The notes under the pieces were generated by a model that was not told the DNA's origin, searched no databases, and saw nothing but the letters and a program-made list of their open reading frames with translations. Both the position numbers and the translations under genes were made by a program. DNA of 64,000 nt from Pedobacter chinensis (GTDB lineage Bacteria > Bacteroidota > Bacteroidia > Sphingobacteriales > Sphingobacteriaceae): contig NZ_QPKV01000005.1 in the NCBI RefSeq assembly GCF_003339865.1, forward strand, positions 62,001 through 126,000, given 5' to 3'. Positions 38,310 through 49,214 of the stretch are shown here, piece after piece (the first letter of the stretch is position 1; each line of letters starts with the position of its first letter).

Positions 38310-38439
38310 GATATATAATTTCCCCTAATCAGATTTTCAGTGGCAGTTGATGGTAATTTATCCAATGGCATTTTTATTAAGGTAAATGAGTACAGATCTC
38401 ATAGGCAAGATTAGTAAAAAAATCAATTTTTGTATTATC
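38310..38439 (-). pseudogene. Decayed phospho-acceptor region of the HTCS
   Basis: Directly upstream of the readable part, other minus-strand frames continue the HTCS: 38389-38439 reads DNTKIDFFTNLAYEICT, matching the H-box FFTNIAHEIRTP with the catalytic His replaced by Tyr, and the next frame reads LTLIKMPLDKLP before running into MKKNASRP. At least two frameshifts and stop codons separate them. Further upstream (about 38440-38626) a minus-strand frame may be sensor-domain debris, less certain. Confidence 0.65.
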
Positions 38440-38590
38440 AATTTTAACCATTCTTATCGAAACGGTTTAACCTGTTTTGGCTTCCAGCCTTTAATATAGT
38501 GCCAGAATAAATGTAATCAAAATTGGATGCATTAAATTGAGACGTTTTGATTTTAAATTGAATGACAGTGATTGGTTGCTCTGGGTTTAA

Positions 38591-38608
38591 AGTGTCAAAT
38601 TTGACACT
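38591..38608. promoter_or_regulatory. 18-bp perfect palindrome upstream of the GH97 gene
   Basis: AGTGTCAAATTTGACACT is fully symmetrical. It sits 222 bp before the GH97 start, within or next to HTCS debris. A dimeric regulator site is the simplest reading; no regulator can be assigned. Confidence 0.45.
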
Positions 38609-38680
38609 ACTGTACAACCAAATCAAAATAGAGATTATGAAAAATTACCTGTTCAACTTAGGGCAATACAAATAATGCGA

Positions 38681-38737
38681 ATGAAAAAATATAGGATTTT
38701 AGTTTTGGCATTTGTCCTCTTTATTCCTCAGTGTTAG
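38681..38737 (+). pseudogene. Signal-peptide stump ending at a lipobox cysteine
   Basis: ATG at 38681 opens an 18-residue lipoprotein-like signal (MKKYRILVLAFVLFIPQC) followed directly by TAG. It looks like the first codons of a secreted protein gene whose remainder has been lost. A leader peptide for the GH97 gene is the alternative. Beyond the stop, the frame gives only about 24 codons without recognisable homology. Confidence 0.35.
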
Positions 38738-38757
38738 AAGCAGATAGTGTACACGAA

Positions 38758-38776
38758 AATACCTGACACAGGTATT
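38758..38776. promoter_or_regulatory. Inverted repeat in the GH97 upstream region
   Basis: AATACCTG-ACA-CAGGTATT, perfect 8-bp arms, 53 bp before the GH97 ATG. An 8-bp palindrome GTGTACAC (38747-38754) lies next to it. Position suits a promoter-proximal operator. Confidence 0.4.
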
Positions 38777-38826
38777 ATGGAATTAAAAATTAAACACAAA
38801 CAATTTATTTGAATTATTGAATCTGA

Positions 38827-40971
<2,145 letters not shown>

Positions 40972-40983
40972 GGTAAACTTCAT

Positions 40984-41012
40984 TTAGTCCCGAATCCATT
41001 CGGGACTAATTT
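40984..41012 (+). terminator. Terminator after the GH97 gene
   Basis: Perfect 11-bp stem TTAGTCCCGAA / TTCGGGACTAA with a 4-nt loop, 12 bp after the stop, followed by a short T-rich stretch. Confidence 0.75.
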
Positions 41013-41039
41013 GATAACAAAATCAAAAGTAAATTCTGT

Positions 41040-41450
41040 TATATCTGTATTGCCCGGATTTCAGAACGAAAGTTTGGGAACGCTCTATTGTCATTGCTCA
41101 GCTGTTAGATGCTGTGTCAACCTTGGTGTCTGAAATAGGTGAGTATGGTTGTCTCAAGCTTAGGTATCTCGGGCTTCAGTTCTTCTGCATTTTCACATTT
41201 TTCATACATAACCCGTCATCATATATTCCTGGCGAAATAATAAACCTTATGGTACTCTGCATTTTTTGGGCTGATTCCCCTGCAGGATACTGAGGCTATC
41301 AGGGTTTCTATTTCATTGATGATAATATTGAGACGAATTCCATGCTCCTGGGCTTCAGTTTCTTCTCATCAACCACCCCGTAATGTTGGTGCTGAAAAGT
41401 AATCGGCAAACATATTATTCAAGTAAGTGCTCAAAAAAATCGCATTAATG
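41040..41450 (-). pseudogene. Possible decayed ORF, unknown
   Basis: In the 575-bp gap after GH97, one minus-strand frame stays protein-like across scattered stops: MFADYFSAPTLRGG, then EAQEHGIRLNIIINEIETLI, then YEKCENAEELKPEIPKLET. I do not recognise it. It may be an old gene with four or more stop mutations, or chance. Nothing else was seen between 41013 and 41440. Confidence 0.25.
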
Positions 41451-41500
41451 TTTTCTTAACATTAAAAAAACCTTAAGGGCATGTTATAAAAATAACTTCG
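41445..41500 (+). promoter_or_regulatory. Promoter region of the phosphodiesterase gene with TTAATGTT/AACATTAA inverted repeat
   Basis: TTAATGTT (41445-41452) and AACATTAA (41458-41465) form an 8-bp inverted repeat centred about 40 bp upstream of TAACTTCG (41493-41500), a one-mismatch match to the Bacteroidota -7 element. No -33 TTG is present, as expected for an activated promoter. Related repeats precede the next two genes. Confidence 0.4.
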
Positions 41501-41546
41501 CCTCAAAATATACGATGGCTTCATCACATATGAAAAAAAATTAAAC

Positions 41547-42902
41547 ATGAAAAAAATTATTACTTCAATAATCTTGCTATGGCTTTCAGCAGGATCTGCA
41601 CCTGCTCAGGAGAACCACGTAGTACTGATTAGCATTGATGGTTTAAGACCAGAATTCTATTTAGATCCACAGTGGGGAATGGTAAATGTGCGCCAGGCTA
41701 TGAGAAATGGTTCGTATGCTGAGGGTGTGAGGGGAAGTTTTCCTACCGTAACCTATCCATCACATACTACGATAGTGAGCGGTGTATTGCCAGCAAAACA
41801 TGGCATTTATTATAATACACCTGTTGAGCCTCTGGGTATTTCCGGGAAATGGTTCTGGTACTACAAAGATATTAAAGTGCCAACCATTTGGACTGCTGCT
41901 AAAGAGGCTGGTTTAACTACTGCTGGTGTAAGTTGGCCGGTTACCGTAGGTGCACCTATTGATTACAATTTACCCGAATACGTGATTCTTCCACAGGGAA
42001 AAGGAGAGAAAAAAGATGAAATTAAGGCGATGTCTCAGGAATCTAATCCTAAAGCACTTTTTCAGGAAATTGAAAATTATGCAGTTGGTAAATTTGCTGA
42101 ATATGGTGCTACAATTGATTACTATACCAGCGATCAAAATAAATCAAGAATGGCAGCCTATATTTTGAAACGGTACAAGCCTGCTTTCCTTGCATTGCAC
42201 ATCGCCCTTCTGGATCATTTTGAACATGAGCAGGGGCGTGATGGAGATAAGGTAAGATCTGCCATAGTAGGCGCCGATGTTGCCATTAAAACAATTATGG
42301 ATGCAGCAGAAACTGCAGGAATCAGTAAGAACACCACTTTTATCATCACGGGCGATCACGGCTTTGTTGATATTCATACTCAATTTAAACCGAATGTAAT
42401 GCTGGCTAAACTGGGTTTATATGATGATGCAAACAAAGATGCCTGGAAAGCTTATTTCCAACAAAGCGGAGGTTCGGCTTTTCTACACCTCAGAGACCCG
42501 AAAGATAAATCAACTTTAGAAAAAATAAAACTTGCAATTAATCAACTTCCTGAAGGTATTCAAAGAATGTTTCATGTATTGGATAAAGAAGCTTTAGGCA
42601 AAGCACAAGGCGATCCGAATGCTTTTATGGCATTGGCTGCAAATCAGGGGTTTAGTTTTGGTGCTTCAGCCACAGGTGATATGCTTGCCCCGGTAAGCGG
42701 AGGTACGCATGGATATCTTCCGACCGATTTCAAGGAGATACAAACGGGTTTTGTGGCCTTCGGTAAAGGAATTAAATCGGGTACGGTTTTGCCTTTGATG
42801 GGGCAGGAAGATATTGCCCCACTGATTGCAAAGTTGTTAAATTTGAATCTAAAAACAGATGGCATTTTATATCCGGGATTGATTGCCCCATCTAAAAAAT
42901 AA
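41547..42902 (+). CDS. ENPP-type nucleotide pyrophosphatase/phosphodiesterase (alkaline phosphatase superfamily)
   Basis: 451 residues with a Sec signal (SAGSAPAQENH). Metal and catalytic motifs of the superfamily are seen: LISIDGLRP (Asp), SFPTVTYPSHTTIVSG (Thr nucleophile), ALLDHFEHEQG, FIITGDHGFVD (Asp-His) and GGTHGYLP (His). Residues 30-430 cover the single catalytic domain; length is normal. It is a periplasmic or secreted enzyme that splits phosphodiester or pyrophosphate bonds. Near a phytase and TonB receptor, so phosphate scavenging is a reasonable role. Confidence 0.9.
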   Translation: MKKIITSIILLWLSAGSAPAQENHVVLISIDGLRPEFYLDPQWGMVNVRQAMRNGSYAEGVRGSFPTVTYPSHTTIVSGVLPAKHGIYYNTPVEPLGISGKWFWYYKDIKVPTIWTAAKEAGLTTAGVSWPVTVGAPIDYNLPEYVILPQGKGEKKDEIKAMSQESNPKALFQEIENYAVGKFAEYGATIDYYTSDQNKSRMAAYILKRYKPAFLALHIALLDHFEHEQGRDGDKVRSAIVGADVAIKTIMDAAETAGISKNTTFIITGDHGFVDIHTQFKPNVMLAKLGLYDDANKDAWKAYFQQSGGSAFLHLRDPKDKSTLEKIKLAINQLPEGIQRMFHVLDKEALGKAQGDPNAFMALAANQGFSFGASATGDMLAPVSGGTHGYLPTDFKEIQTGFVAFGKGIKSGTVLPLMGQEDIAPLIAKLLNLNLKTDGILYPGLIAPSKK

Positions 42903-43263
42903 AATATCTAATGTGAGTTTGGAATAAGCAATAATGTTACCCTTTTGGGCAATGTCATTAAGTTAGGTAAAAAAATGTCATTCTGAACGCAGTGAAGACC
43001 GCGAAGCAGCTACGAAGTAAATCCCTAACCTAAAGGCATTGCTCTTTGGTTTAACCCTGACTTTGTTTTGTAAGGGAGTAGTGCTATATTAAAGTTTGTG
43101 TTTCATCGCCCCAGCCTAAAGGGCATTGCACTTGGTTTACCACTAATTGTTATTGTAAAAGGTACCGCATTATTAAAGTTTTGTATTTCATTTTCTTATA
43201 CCGAAACTCAGGTTTAAGTTAATGGCTCAACTTAACTTTAAGTTAACACATATGCTCTTTCTT
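42903..43263. repeat. Dispersed-type repeat and an 81-bp imperfect tandem duplication
   Basis: Positions 42975-43020 contain the TGTCATTCTGAACGCAGTGAAG motif, a type of intergenic repeat common in Bacteroidota. Two imperfect copies of an 81-bp segment follow (43029-43110 and 43115-43195), both starting CCTAAAGG and ending ATTAAAGTTT...TTTCAT. No open frame spans them. Promoter repeats of the next gene come after (43213-43246). Confidence 0.65.
43213..43246. promoter_or_regulatory. TTTAAGTTAA direct repeats and TTAACTT-T-AAGTTAA palindrome
   Basis: TTTAAGTTAA at 43213-43222 and 43237-43246, 24 bp apart; the second is half of a 15-nt palindrome (43232-43246). Located 40-73 bp before the TPR regulator start. 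The 15-nt layout equals TTAACAA-T-TTGTTAA upstream of the TonB receptor. Confidence 0.4.
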
Positions 43264-43286
43264 TGTCAGATATTTACTTTCTGACA
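43264..43286 (+). promoter_or_regulatory. Hairpin abutting the start codon of the TPR regulator
   Basis: TGTCAGA (43264-43270) pairs with TCTGACA (43280-43286), ending on the A of the ATG. In mRNA this would fold the ribosome-binding region into a short stem-loop. Confidence 0.35.
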
Positions 43287-44890
43287 TGATAAAATACATT
43301 GGTCTTTGTTTAACATTCCTGCTGTTTTCTTTGAGTAGCTATGCACAGGAAGAAGAATTGGAGACTTTTCTCGATCATCACTCAAGAAAACCAATTGAAT
43401 CACTTACCGCGTTAAAAAAAATATACGCTCAATCAATTGAGGATGGTAATGCGCTTTTAGAAGGGCAGTGCCTGCAGCAAATGGGAAAGGTATGCTACCG
43501 GCAAGGACATTTCAGACAAGCATTGGAGTTTTTTTTAAAGGCAGATAAAATATTCAACAGCGCCAACAAACCTTTATCACTGGCTGCCAATCTCAGTGAC
43601 ATCGGGGTTTTGTACTACTACATTAAACAGCCTGATAAGGCGATGAAAAATTACACACTGGCGCTGAATATTTATAAAAAGCTGAATAACTTAAAAGGGC
43701 AGGCAACGGTTTTTGGTCATATTGGTCAGTTGTATGAAAAGCGGCAAGATTACGACAGTGCATTTTACTATCAGAAACTGGCTCTAAAAATAAATGAGAA
43801 AACCAACGATAAAAGCCGTGCTGCCAAAATTTATGAGAATTTAGGTAGCATATACGAAGATCTGGAAAAGTACGATCTGGCATATGTTAATTTTAAAAAA
43901 TCACTCGATTTATATCAAAACGATCATAACGAACTTGGCAGCATAGAGGTAATAAACAATTTAGGTGATATCCTGCGTAAAACCGGAAGGTATCAGGAAA
44001 GTGTTGTTCAAACCGAAACGGCAATGAAACTGGCTGCCAAATTGGGTAATATCTATCAACTGGCATCCTGCTGCAGAGATTTGGGTAAAGCTTATGAGCT
44101 CATGAATAAAATGGACAGTGCCTACCACTATGTTAAGCTTGGGTATAAATATACACTCGATCTGTACTCAGAAGATGGAGCCAGGCAAGTTGCCTTTTTG
44201 CAGGTGTTGTATGATATTAATAAGAAATCAGATGAAATAAATAAGTTGCAAAGTGATAAAAAGATCAACAGGATTATCGCATCGTCGGCAACGATAGTGA
44301 TCATATTATTGATTATTCTGGGTTTTGTTATCTTCAGCAGACAACGTTTCAAGTTAAGAGATCAGCAAATGCTGGCCAGACAGAAAGATATTGAACATGA
44401 TCTGACAAGCCTGGCGCTAAAAAACCTTCAGTTAGAGGAACAAAACCTCAAACAGTTGCTGGAAACCAAAAGCCGTGAACTATCCACGCATACGCTGAAC
44501 CTGATCAGGCACAACCAGTTTCTGGAAAATATTCGAAGTACCCTGCAAGCGATGGTAAAAGATGATAAACGGGATCAGAAAAAACAGATGAATCAAATCC
44601 TGACTGAAATCAATCAGAGCTTTAACCATGAACGCAACTGGAAAGAATTTACCCTGGCCTTTGAACAAGTGCATCATCAGTTTCTGGAAAACCTCAAAAA
44701 ATACAGTAGCGAGTTAACCTCTGCCGATATGCGCCTTATCGCATTACTGAGAATGAATCTCGACTCTGGCGATATCGCAACCCTATTAGGAATTTCTACC
44801 GATAGTTTAAGGGTTTCGAGATACAGGCTGCGGAGAAAACTAAACCTGACACAGGGAGATAATTTATCGGCTTTTATTCAGGCATTATAA
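43286..44890 (+). CDS. TPR-repeat membrane regulator with C-terminal HTH
   Basis: 534 residues: Sec signal (to SSYAQEEE), six or seven tetratricopeptide repeats (about 35-310, with AANLSDIGVLYYYIKQPDKA and AKIYENLGSIYEDLEKYDLA), a transmembrane helix (about 330-350, ASSATIVIILLIILGFVIF), a coiled coil (about 355-440), and a LuxR-like HTH at the end (SADMRLIALLRMNLDSGDIATLLGISTDSLRVSRYRLRRKL). Such proteins are one-component membrane sensors of Bacteroidota. It lies between the phosphodiesterase and the TonB receptor and may control one or both. Confidence 0.85.
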   Translation: MIKYIGLCLTFLLFSLSSYAQEEELETFLDHHSRKPIESLTALKKIYAQSIEDGNALLEGQCLQQMGKVCYRQGHFRQALEFFLKADKIFNSANKPLSLAANLSDIGVLYYYIKQPDKAMKNYTLALNIYKKLNNLKGQATVFGHIGQLYEKRQDYDSAFYYQKLALKINEKTNDKSRAAKIYENLGSIYEDLEKYDLAYVNFKKSLDLYQNDHNELGSIEVINNLGDILRKTGRYQESVVQTETAMKLAAKLGNIYQLASCCRDLGKAYELMNKMDSAYHYVKLGYKYTLDLYSEDGARQVAFLQVLYDINKKSDEINKLQSDKKINRIIASSATIVIILLIILGFVIFSRQRFKLRDQQMLARQKDIEHDLTSLALKNLQLEEQNLKQLLETKSRELSTHTLNLIRHNQFLENIRSTLQAMVKDDKRDQKKQMNQILTEINQSFNHERNWKEFTLAFEQVHHQFLENLKKYSSELTSADMRLIALLRMNLDSGDIATLLGISTDSLRVSRYRLRRKLNLTQGDNLSAFIQAL

Positions 44891-44939
44891 GCGTTACATC
44901 AAATACACTGAATGGCTGTTTTTTTTCATTTTTATGCGC

Positions 44940-44960
44940 TTAACAATTTGTTAATGTAAC
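44940..44960. promoter_or_regulatory. TTAACAA-T-TTGTTAA palindrome before the TonB receptor
   Basis: Fifteen-nt palindrome at 44940-44954 running into TTAATGTAAC (44951-44960). The 261-bp gap to the receptor gene also has a weak -7-like CACCTTTG at 45111-45118. Similar repeats precede the two genes upstream. Confidence 0.4.
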
Positions 44961-45151
44961 GGTAATAAAAGGATAACGGCGGTTTTTGTTTTAGTTAAAT
45001 AGTTGATAATGAGTATATTGATTTTTAATGTTGCTTTTTGATATATGGCTTTTGTAACGCTGTTGCCTTTATGTAACCCTGAGAATTTCTTTGTGTGATG
45101 TGGTGTATACACCTTTGCGCTGTCGATAAATAAAAGACATTAACAAACGCA

Positions 45152-47929
45152 ATGAACAAACTTTTACAAATTCTGTTTTTACTTCTTTTTTGTGCGGGCA
45201 CGGCCAATGCCACAAAACTGAAAGGGCATGTTTATGATAGGCAAACCGGAGAGGCCATTGTGGGCGCTACCGTTGTGCTGGAAAACCCAAGGCGGGTAAC
45301 CAATACAGGGCTCGATGGAACGTTTGAGTTCAAGGACGTACCAACCGGAACAGCTAAAATCAGCGTAAGCTATATCACTTACAAAACGATCACTAAAACC
45401 ATCGTTATAGCGAAAGAGGGTAACGACCATTTAAAGTTTTATATGGAAAGTGATTCGAAAAGCCTTGATGATGTAACCATTAAATCAAATACGGTAAGTT
45501 CGACAGATCAGGGAGCAAGACGCCTGGAGAAAAATGCCACTCAGCTCATGAACATCGTTTCGGGCAGATCGATTGAGATTTCTCCGGATTTAACGGTAGC
45601 CAACGTTATGCAACGCATTTCTGGCGTATCCATTGAACGTAACAGTAATGGAGATGGGCAGTATGCCATATTAAGAGGTATGGATAAGCACTATAATTAT
45701 ACATTGGTAAATGGCGTAAAGATCCCCAGTCCGGATAACAAATACCGCTACGTACCGCTGGATCTTTTTCCATCTGATTTGTTGGATCGATTGGAGGTCT
45801 ATAAAACTTTGACACCAAATTTGGAAGGGGATGCCATTGGAGGGGGCATTAACATGGTAATGAAAAGTGCTCCTGGTCAGTTTCAGGTCAATGCCAACCT
45901 TTCATCAGGTTATAACCAACTGTTTTTCGATCGGAAATTCGTAAGCTTCAATTCTGCTGATATTCAGTATAAATCTCCTTATGAGTTGAATGGAAGAACC
46001 TATAATGCCACTCAAAATGACTTTACCAAAGGAACATTGGATTATAAGTATAAAAACCCTGCGCCTAATTTAATCGGAAGTTTATCCGTAAGCGAGCGAT
46101 TCCTCGATAATAAACTTGGTGTGGTGCTGGCCGGAAGTTATCAAAACACTTATCGCGGAAGCAACAGCACATTCTACAATACGGCTGTGAACGGAACCGA
46201 TGCCTATGCGGTAATCACCAACAAGAGTTACAGGGAATTTTCTGAACAGCAGCAACGTACCGGTTTGCATGGAAAAGTTGATTATGTTTTCAACAAAAGC
46301 CATCAGCTCAGCCTTTATAATGTATATGTTAATCTTAAAAATGAGCAGCTAAGAGATGCTGTAACCACTACGTACAATGGTGTTTATAATCCTGCTGCCG
46401 GAAATGCAGAGCTTGTTTACAATACCCGAAGCAGGTTAACTGAACAGCAGATTTACAATAGTACACTTCACGGCGATCATAAATTCTTTGATGATAAATT
46501 CAAGGTTCAGTGGTCGGCAGTGTATTCATCAGCTAAAAATGATGTTCCTGAGAATACGAGCATCAGCTTGAATGGGGTTCAGCAGAATTTCCAGAGCAGA
46601 AGAACCAGTTTGGTCAACACCTCGCCGGTTAACAGAAGATGGGAACGCAATACAGATGAGGATTTAGCCGGTTATCTCGATTTGAGTTACCATTTTACAC
46701 TTGGAAATGATCAACTGGATGTGATGGCAGGTGGTTTATATCGAGATAAACAAAGAAGTAGTTTTTTCAACAATTATACGCTCGCACCCAGTGCTGCCGA
46801 TGCAAGCCGCCTCTATGGTGTCGATTTCCAGAATTATACCGACCTGAATTTAGTGGTGACCAATCCAACTGGTGCGGTAGCCAACCCATTAACGTACGAT
46901 GCATCAGAAAAAATCAACGCTGCTTATGGAATGTTTAAGTATATCTCGGCTAAACTTGAGGTTGTTGGTGGTGCAAGGGTAGAGCATACCAATCAGGGAT
47001 ATAACCTGCTTTTTCCTGCAGGAGAGAATTTCCCGAAAGGTCAGCAAATTTATACCGATGTTTTACCAAGTTTAACCGCTAAGTATTTTTTAACTGAAAA
47101 AGCACAATTGCACGGCTCTTATTACAAAGCACTTAACCGCCCTGGGTTTTATGAAATTGTACCAGGAAGAGTAGTGAATGAAGAATTTCAGGAACGTGGT
47201 AATCCAAACCTGAAACGGGCATTAGCTGATAATTTCGATTTACGTTATGAGCTTTTTCCTGGTGCATCAGAACAGTTATTGGTAGGTGCATTTTACAAAA
47301 GGATAAAAGACCCGATTGAGTATACTTTCCAGGCAGATGCAGTTCGTGGCCAGGATATTTATTATACACCAGGAAATTTTGGTACGGCCAATAATTATGG
47401 TGCTGAGGTAGATTATATAAAATATTTCAGCAAAATTGGTATCAAAGCAAATTATACCTATACCCATTCACGTATTACAACCCCTAAAACTACAAGAACG
47501 ATTAATCCTGCAACGGGTGATATTCAGGCACTCTCTGTAGATCAGGAACGCCCGCTTTACGGACAATCGGAACATATAGCCAACTTGTCATTACTATTTA
47601 AGGATACAAAAAAAGGCTGGGATGTGCAGGTGGCAGGCGCATATACCGGACCGCGGATCAACACCGTTTCTCAATTCTTAAATAATGATTTGTGGCAGGA
47701 AGGATTTATTCAGATGGATGCCTCGGCAGAAAAACGCTTTAAAGGTGGTATAAGCATCTTTGTAAAAGCAAATAACATTTTAGATACACCTACAAAGCTC
47801 TTTATAAAAGGCACCAATCCGGAAAATAATAAGATTGCAGAAGAATTGGTTAGTAACGGGCATACATTGGTAAGAAGTGATTATTATGGCCAGAATTACC
47901 TTCTTGGCTTTAGATATAAGTTTAATTAA
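45152..47929 (+). CDS. TonB-dependent outer-membrane receptor with carboxypeptidase-like N-terminal domain
   Basis: 925 residues: Sec signal ending ANATKLKG, carboxypeptidase-D-like domain (about 22-105), plug domain (about 125-245: VANVMQRISGVSIERNSNGDG, YAILRGMDKHYNYTLVNGV, GDAIGGGINMVMKSA) and a barrel ending YYGQNYLLGFRYKFN. It belongs to the TonB receptor type paired with a single lipoprotein rather than to the SusC class. Together with the beta-helix lipoprotein and phytase 25 bp and further downstream it probably imports a phosphorylated compound. Confidence 0.93.
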   Translation: MNKLLQILFLLLFCAGTANATKLKGHVYDRQTGEAIVGATVVLENPRRVTNTGLDGTFEFKDVPTGTAKISVSYITYKTITKTIVIAKEGNDHLKFYMESDSKSLDDVTIKSNTVSSTDQGARRLEKNATQLMNIVSGRSIEISPDLTVANVMQRISGVSIERNSNGDGQYAILRGMDKHYNYTLVNGVKIPSPDNKYRYVPLDLFPSDLLDRLEVYKTLTPNLEGDAIGGGINMVMKSAPGQFQVNANLSSGYNQLFFDRKFVSFNSADIQYKSPYELNGRTYNATQNDFTKGTLDYKYKNPAPNLIGSLSVSERFLDNKLGVVLAGSYQNTYRGSNSTFYNTAVNGTDAYAVITNKSYREFSEQQQRTGLHGKVDYVFNKSHQLSLYNVYVNLKNEQLRDAVTTTYNGVYNPAAGNAELVYNTRSRLTEQQIYNSTLHGDHKFFDDKFKVQWSAVYSSAKNDVPENTSISLNGVQQNFQSRRTSLVNTSPVNRRWERNTDEDLAGYLDLSYHFTLGNDQLDVMAGGLYRDKQRSSFFNNYTLAPSAADASRLYGVDFQNYTDLNLVVTNPTGAVANPLTYDASEKINAAYGMFKYISAKLEVVGGARVEHTNQGYNLLFPAGENFPKGQQIYTDVLPSLTAKYFLTEKAQLHGSYYKALNRPGFYEIVPGRVVNEEFQERGNPNLKRALADNFDLRYELFPGASEQLLVGAFYKRIKDPIEYTFQADAVRGQDIYYTPGNFGTANNYGAEVDYIKYFSKIGIKANYTYTHSRITTPKTTRTINPATGDIQALSVDQERPLYGQSEHIANLSLLFKDTKKGWDVQVAGAYTGPRINTVSQFLNNDLWQEGFIQMDASAEKRFKGGISIFVKANNILDTPTKLFIKGTNPENNKIAEELVSNGHTLVRSDYYGQNYLLGFRYKFN

Positions 47930-47953
47930 TAGAAAATTTTAAAAGACAAAAAC

Positions 47954-49213
47954 ATGAAATCGAATCAAATTTTTAGACTGTTCATCCTTGTCGCGCTAGC
48001 CCTGGCCGGGTGTGAAAAAGCAAATATTGATGTAGATACCACAGCCTTAGATGGTTCTGCAATAGGAGAGGTTTCCGGCGTATGGACAAAGGGCAGCACA
48101 CAGGTCATCAAAGGAGATGTTGTTATTCCTGAAGGCAAGTCGCTTACCATTGAGGAGGGGGTAACTGTATTAATGGATACGGTTGCCAAACCGGAATTCA
48201 TTGTAAAGGGTAATCTTTATGCACTTGGAACTGCTGAGAATCCAATAAAATTTACGGTTAACGAGTTTTACAAAACCCCACAGAAAAAATTCGGCAAGCT
48301 TTGGGGAGGGATATTAGCTGGTCCTACATGTGAAGAACTGGTGCTTGACCATACCATCCTGGAATATGGCGGATCTACCACTTCAGATGCATCTACATCC
48401 GTTAAAATGGGCCTTTATAAAGCCGTTGCAGGAGAAAATTTGCCAGCTCTTTGGTTTGCAAATGCTAAAGGCAGGCTTGTGGTGCAAAATAGTATTATTA
48501 GAAACTTCCAGGAGGATTGTACTTATATTGAAGGTGGTAGAATTATCTTTGCCAACAATATGTTTTATACTACAGGTGTAACAGGTGGTGAGGCCATGAA
48601 CTTTAAATCGGGTTGTTTGGCTGATATCGCTTATAATTTGGTTTACAGTGCCAATACAAATGCCCTGAAACTTTCCAATACCGGTGATAAAGTGCCACAA
48701 ACCCATATCATTGCCTATAATAACACCATGGTAAACACAGGTTGGAGAAGACCTACCGCCAAAGGAGGATCGGTTTGGCTGGAAAGCACAGTGCGTGCAG
48801 ATTTATTTAATAATCTTTTTGCAAATACCCGGTTTGGCGTTAAAAGAGACCCTAAAAAACCAGAAGACAATCGATCTTCCTATAGCAATAACTGGTATTA
48901 TGGTTTTGATCAAATTACTGTAGATCAGTTTCAGCCAACTGGTGATATTGTTGGAGGGAAAAGCGATGTCATTAGTACTGTTGCTGGTGCAAACGATCCG
49001 AAATTTATTAATTACCCCTTAAATACTGCAGTTAACAATGCCGATTTCAATACCACCTGGGATTTCCACCTGCAAGGCAATTCACCTGCTTTGGGCAAGG
49101 GTATAACAAACTTTACACGTCATCATCAAGGTGGAATTATCATGAAAAACGGTATCACTTACACGTCTCCGGCGCCATCAACATTTGTTGGAGCATATGG
49201 AATTAAAATATAA
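47954..49213 (+). CDS. Right-handed parallel beta-helix lipoprotein
   Basis: 419 residues with lipoprotein Cys20 (LALAGCEKANIDVD). From about residue 40 the sequence has beta-helix coils (GDVVIPEGKSLTIEEGVTVL, EFIVKGNLYALGTAENPIKF, NAKGRLVVQNSIIRNFQED, IAYNNTMVNTGW). No pectate-lyase catalytic residues are evident. Being encoded directly after a TonB receptor, it probably serves as its surface-exposed partner. The stop is one base before the phytase start. Confidence 0.78.
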   Translation: MKSNQIFRLFILVALALAGCEKANIDVDTTALDGSAIGEVSGVWTKGSTQVIKGDVVIPEGKSLTIEEGVTVLMDTVAKPEFIVKGNLYALGTAENPIKFTVNEFYKTPQKKFGKLWGGILAGPTCEELVLDHTILEYGGSTTSDASTSVKMGLYKAVAGENLPALWFANAKGRLVVQNSIIRNFQEDCTYIEGGRIIFANNMFYTTGVTGGEAMNFKSGCLADIAYNLVYSANTNALKLSNTGDKVPQTHIIAYNNTMVNTGWRRPTAKGGSVWLESTVRADLFNNLFANTRFGVKRDPKKPEDNRSSYSNNWYYGFDQITVDQFQPTGDIVGGKSDVISTVAGANDPKFINYPLNTAVNNADFNTTWDFHLQGNSPALGKGITNFTRHHQGGIIMKNGITYTSPAPSTFVGAYGIKI

Positions 49214-49214
49214 A

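Noticed and set aside
48383..48706. Long minus-strand frames inside TonB, SusC and beta-helix genes
   Set aside because: They are antisense shadows of clear genes with no domain or signal of their own.
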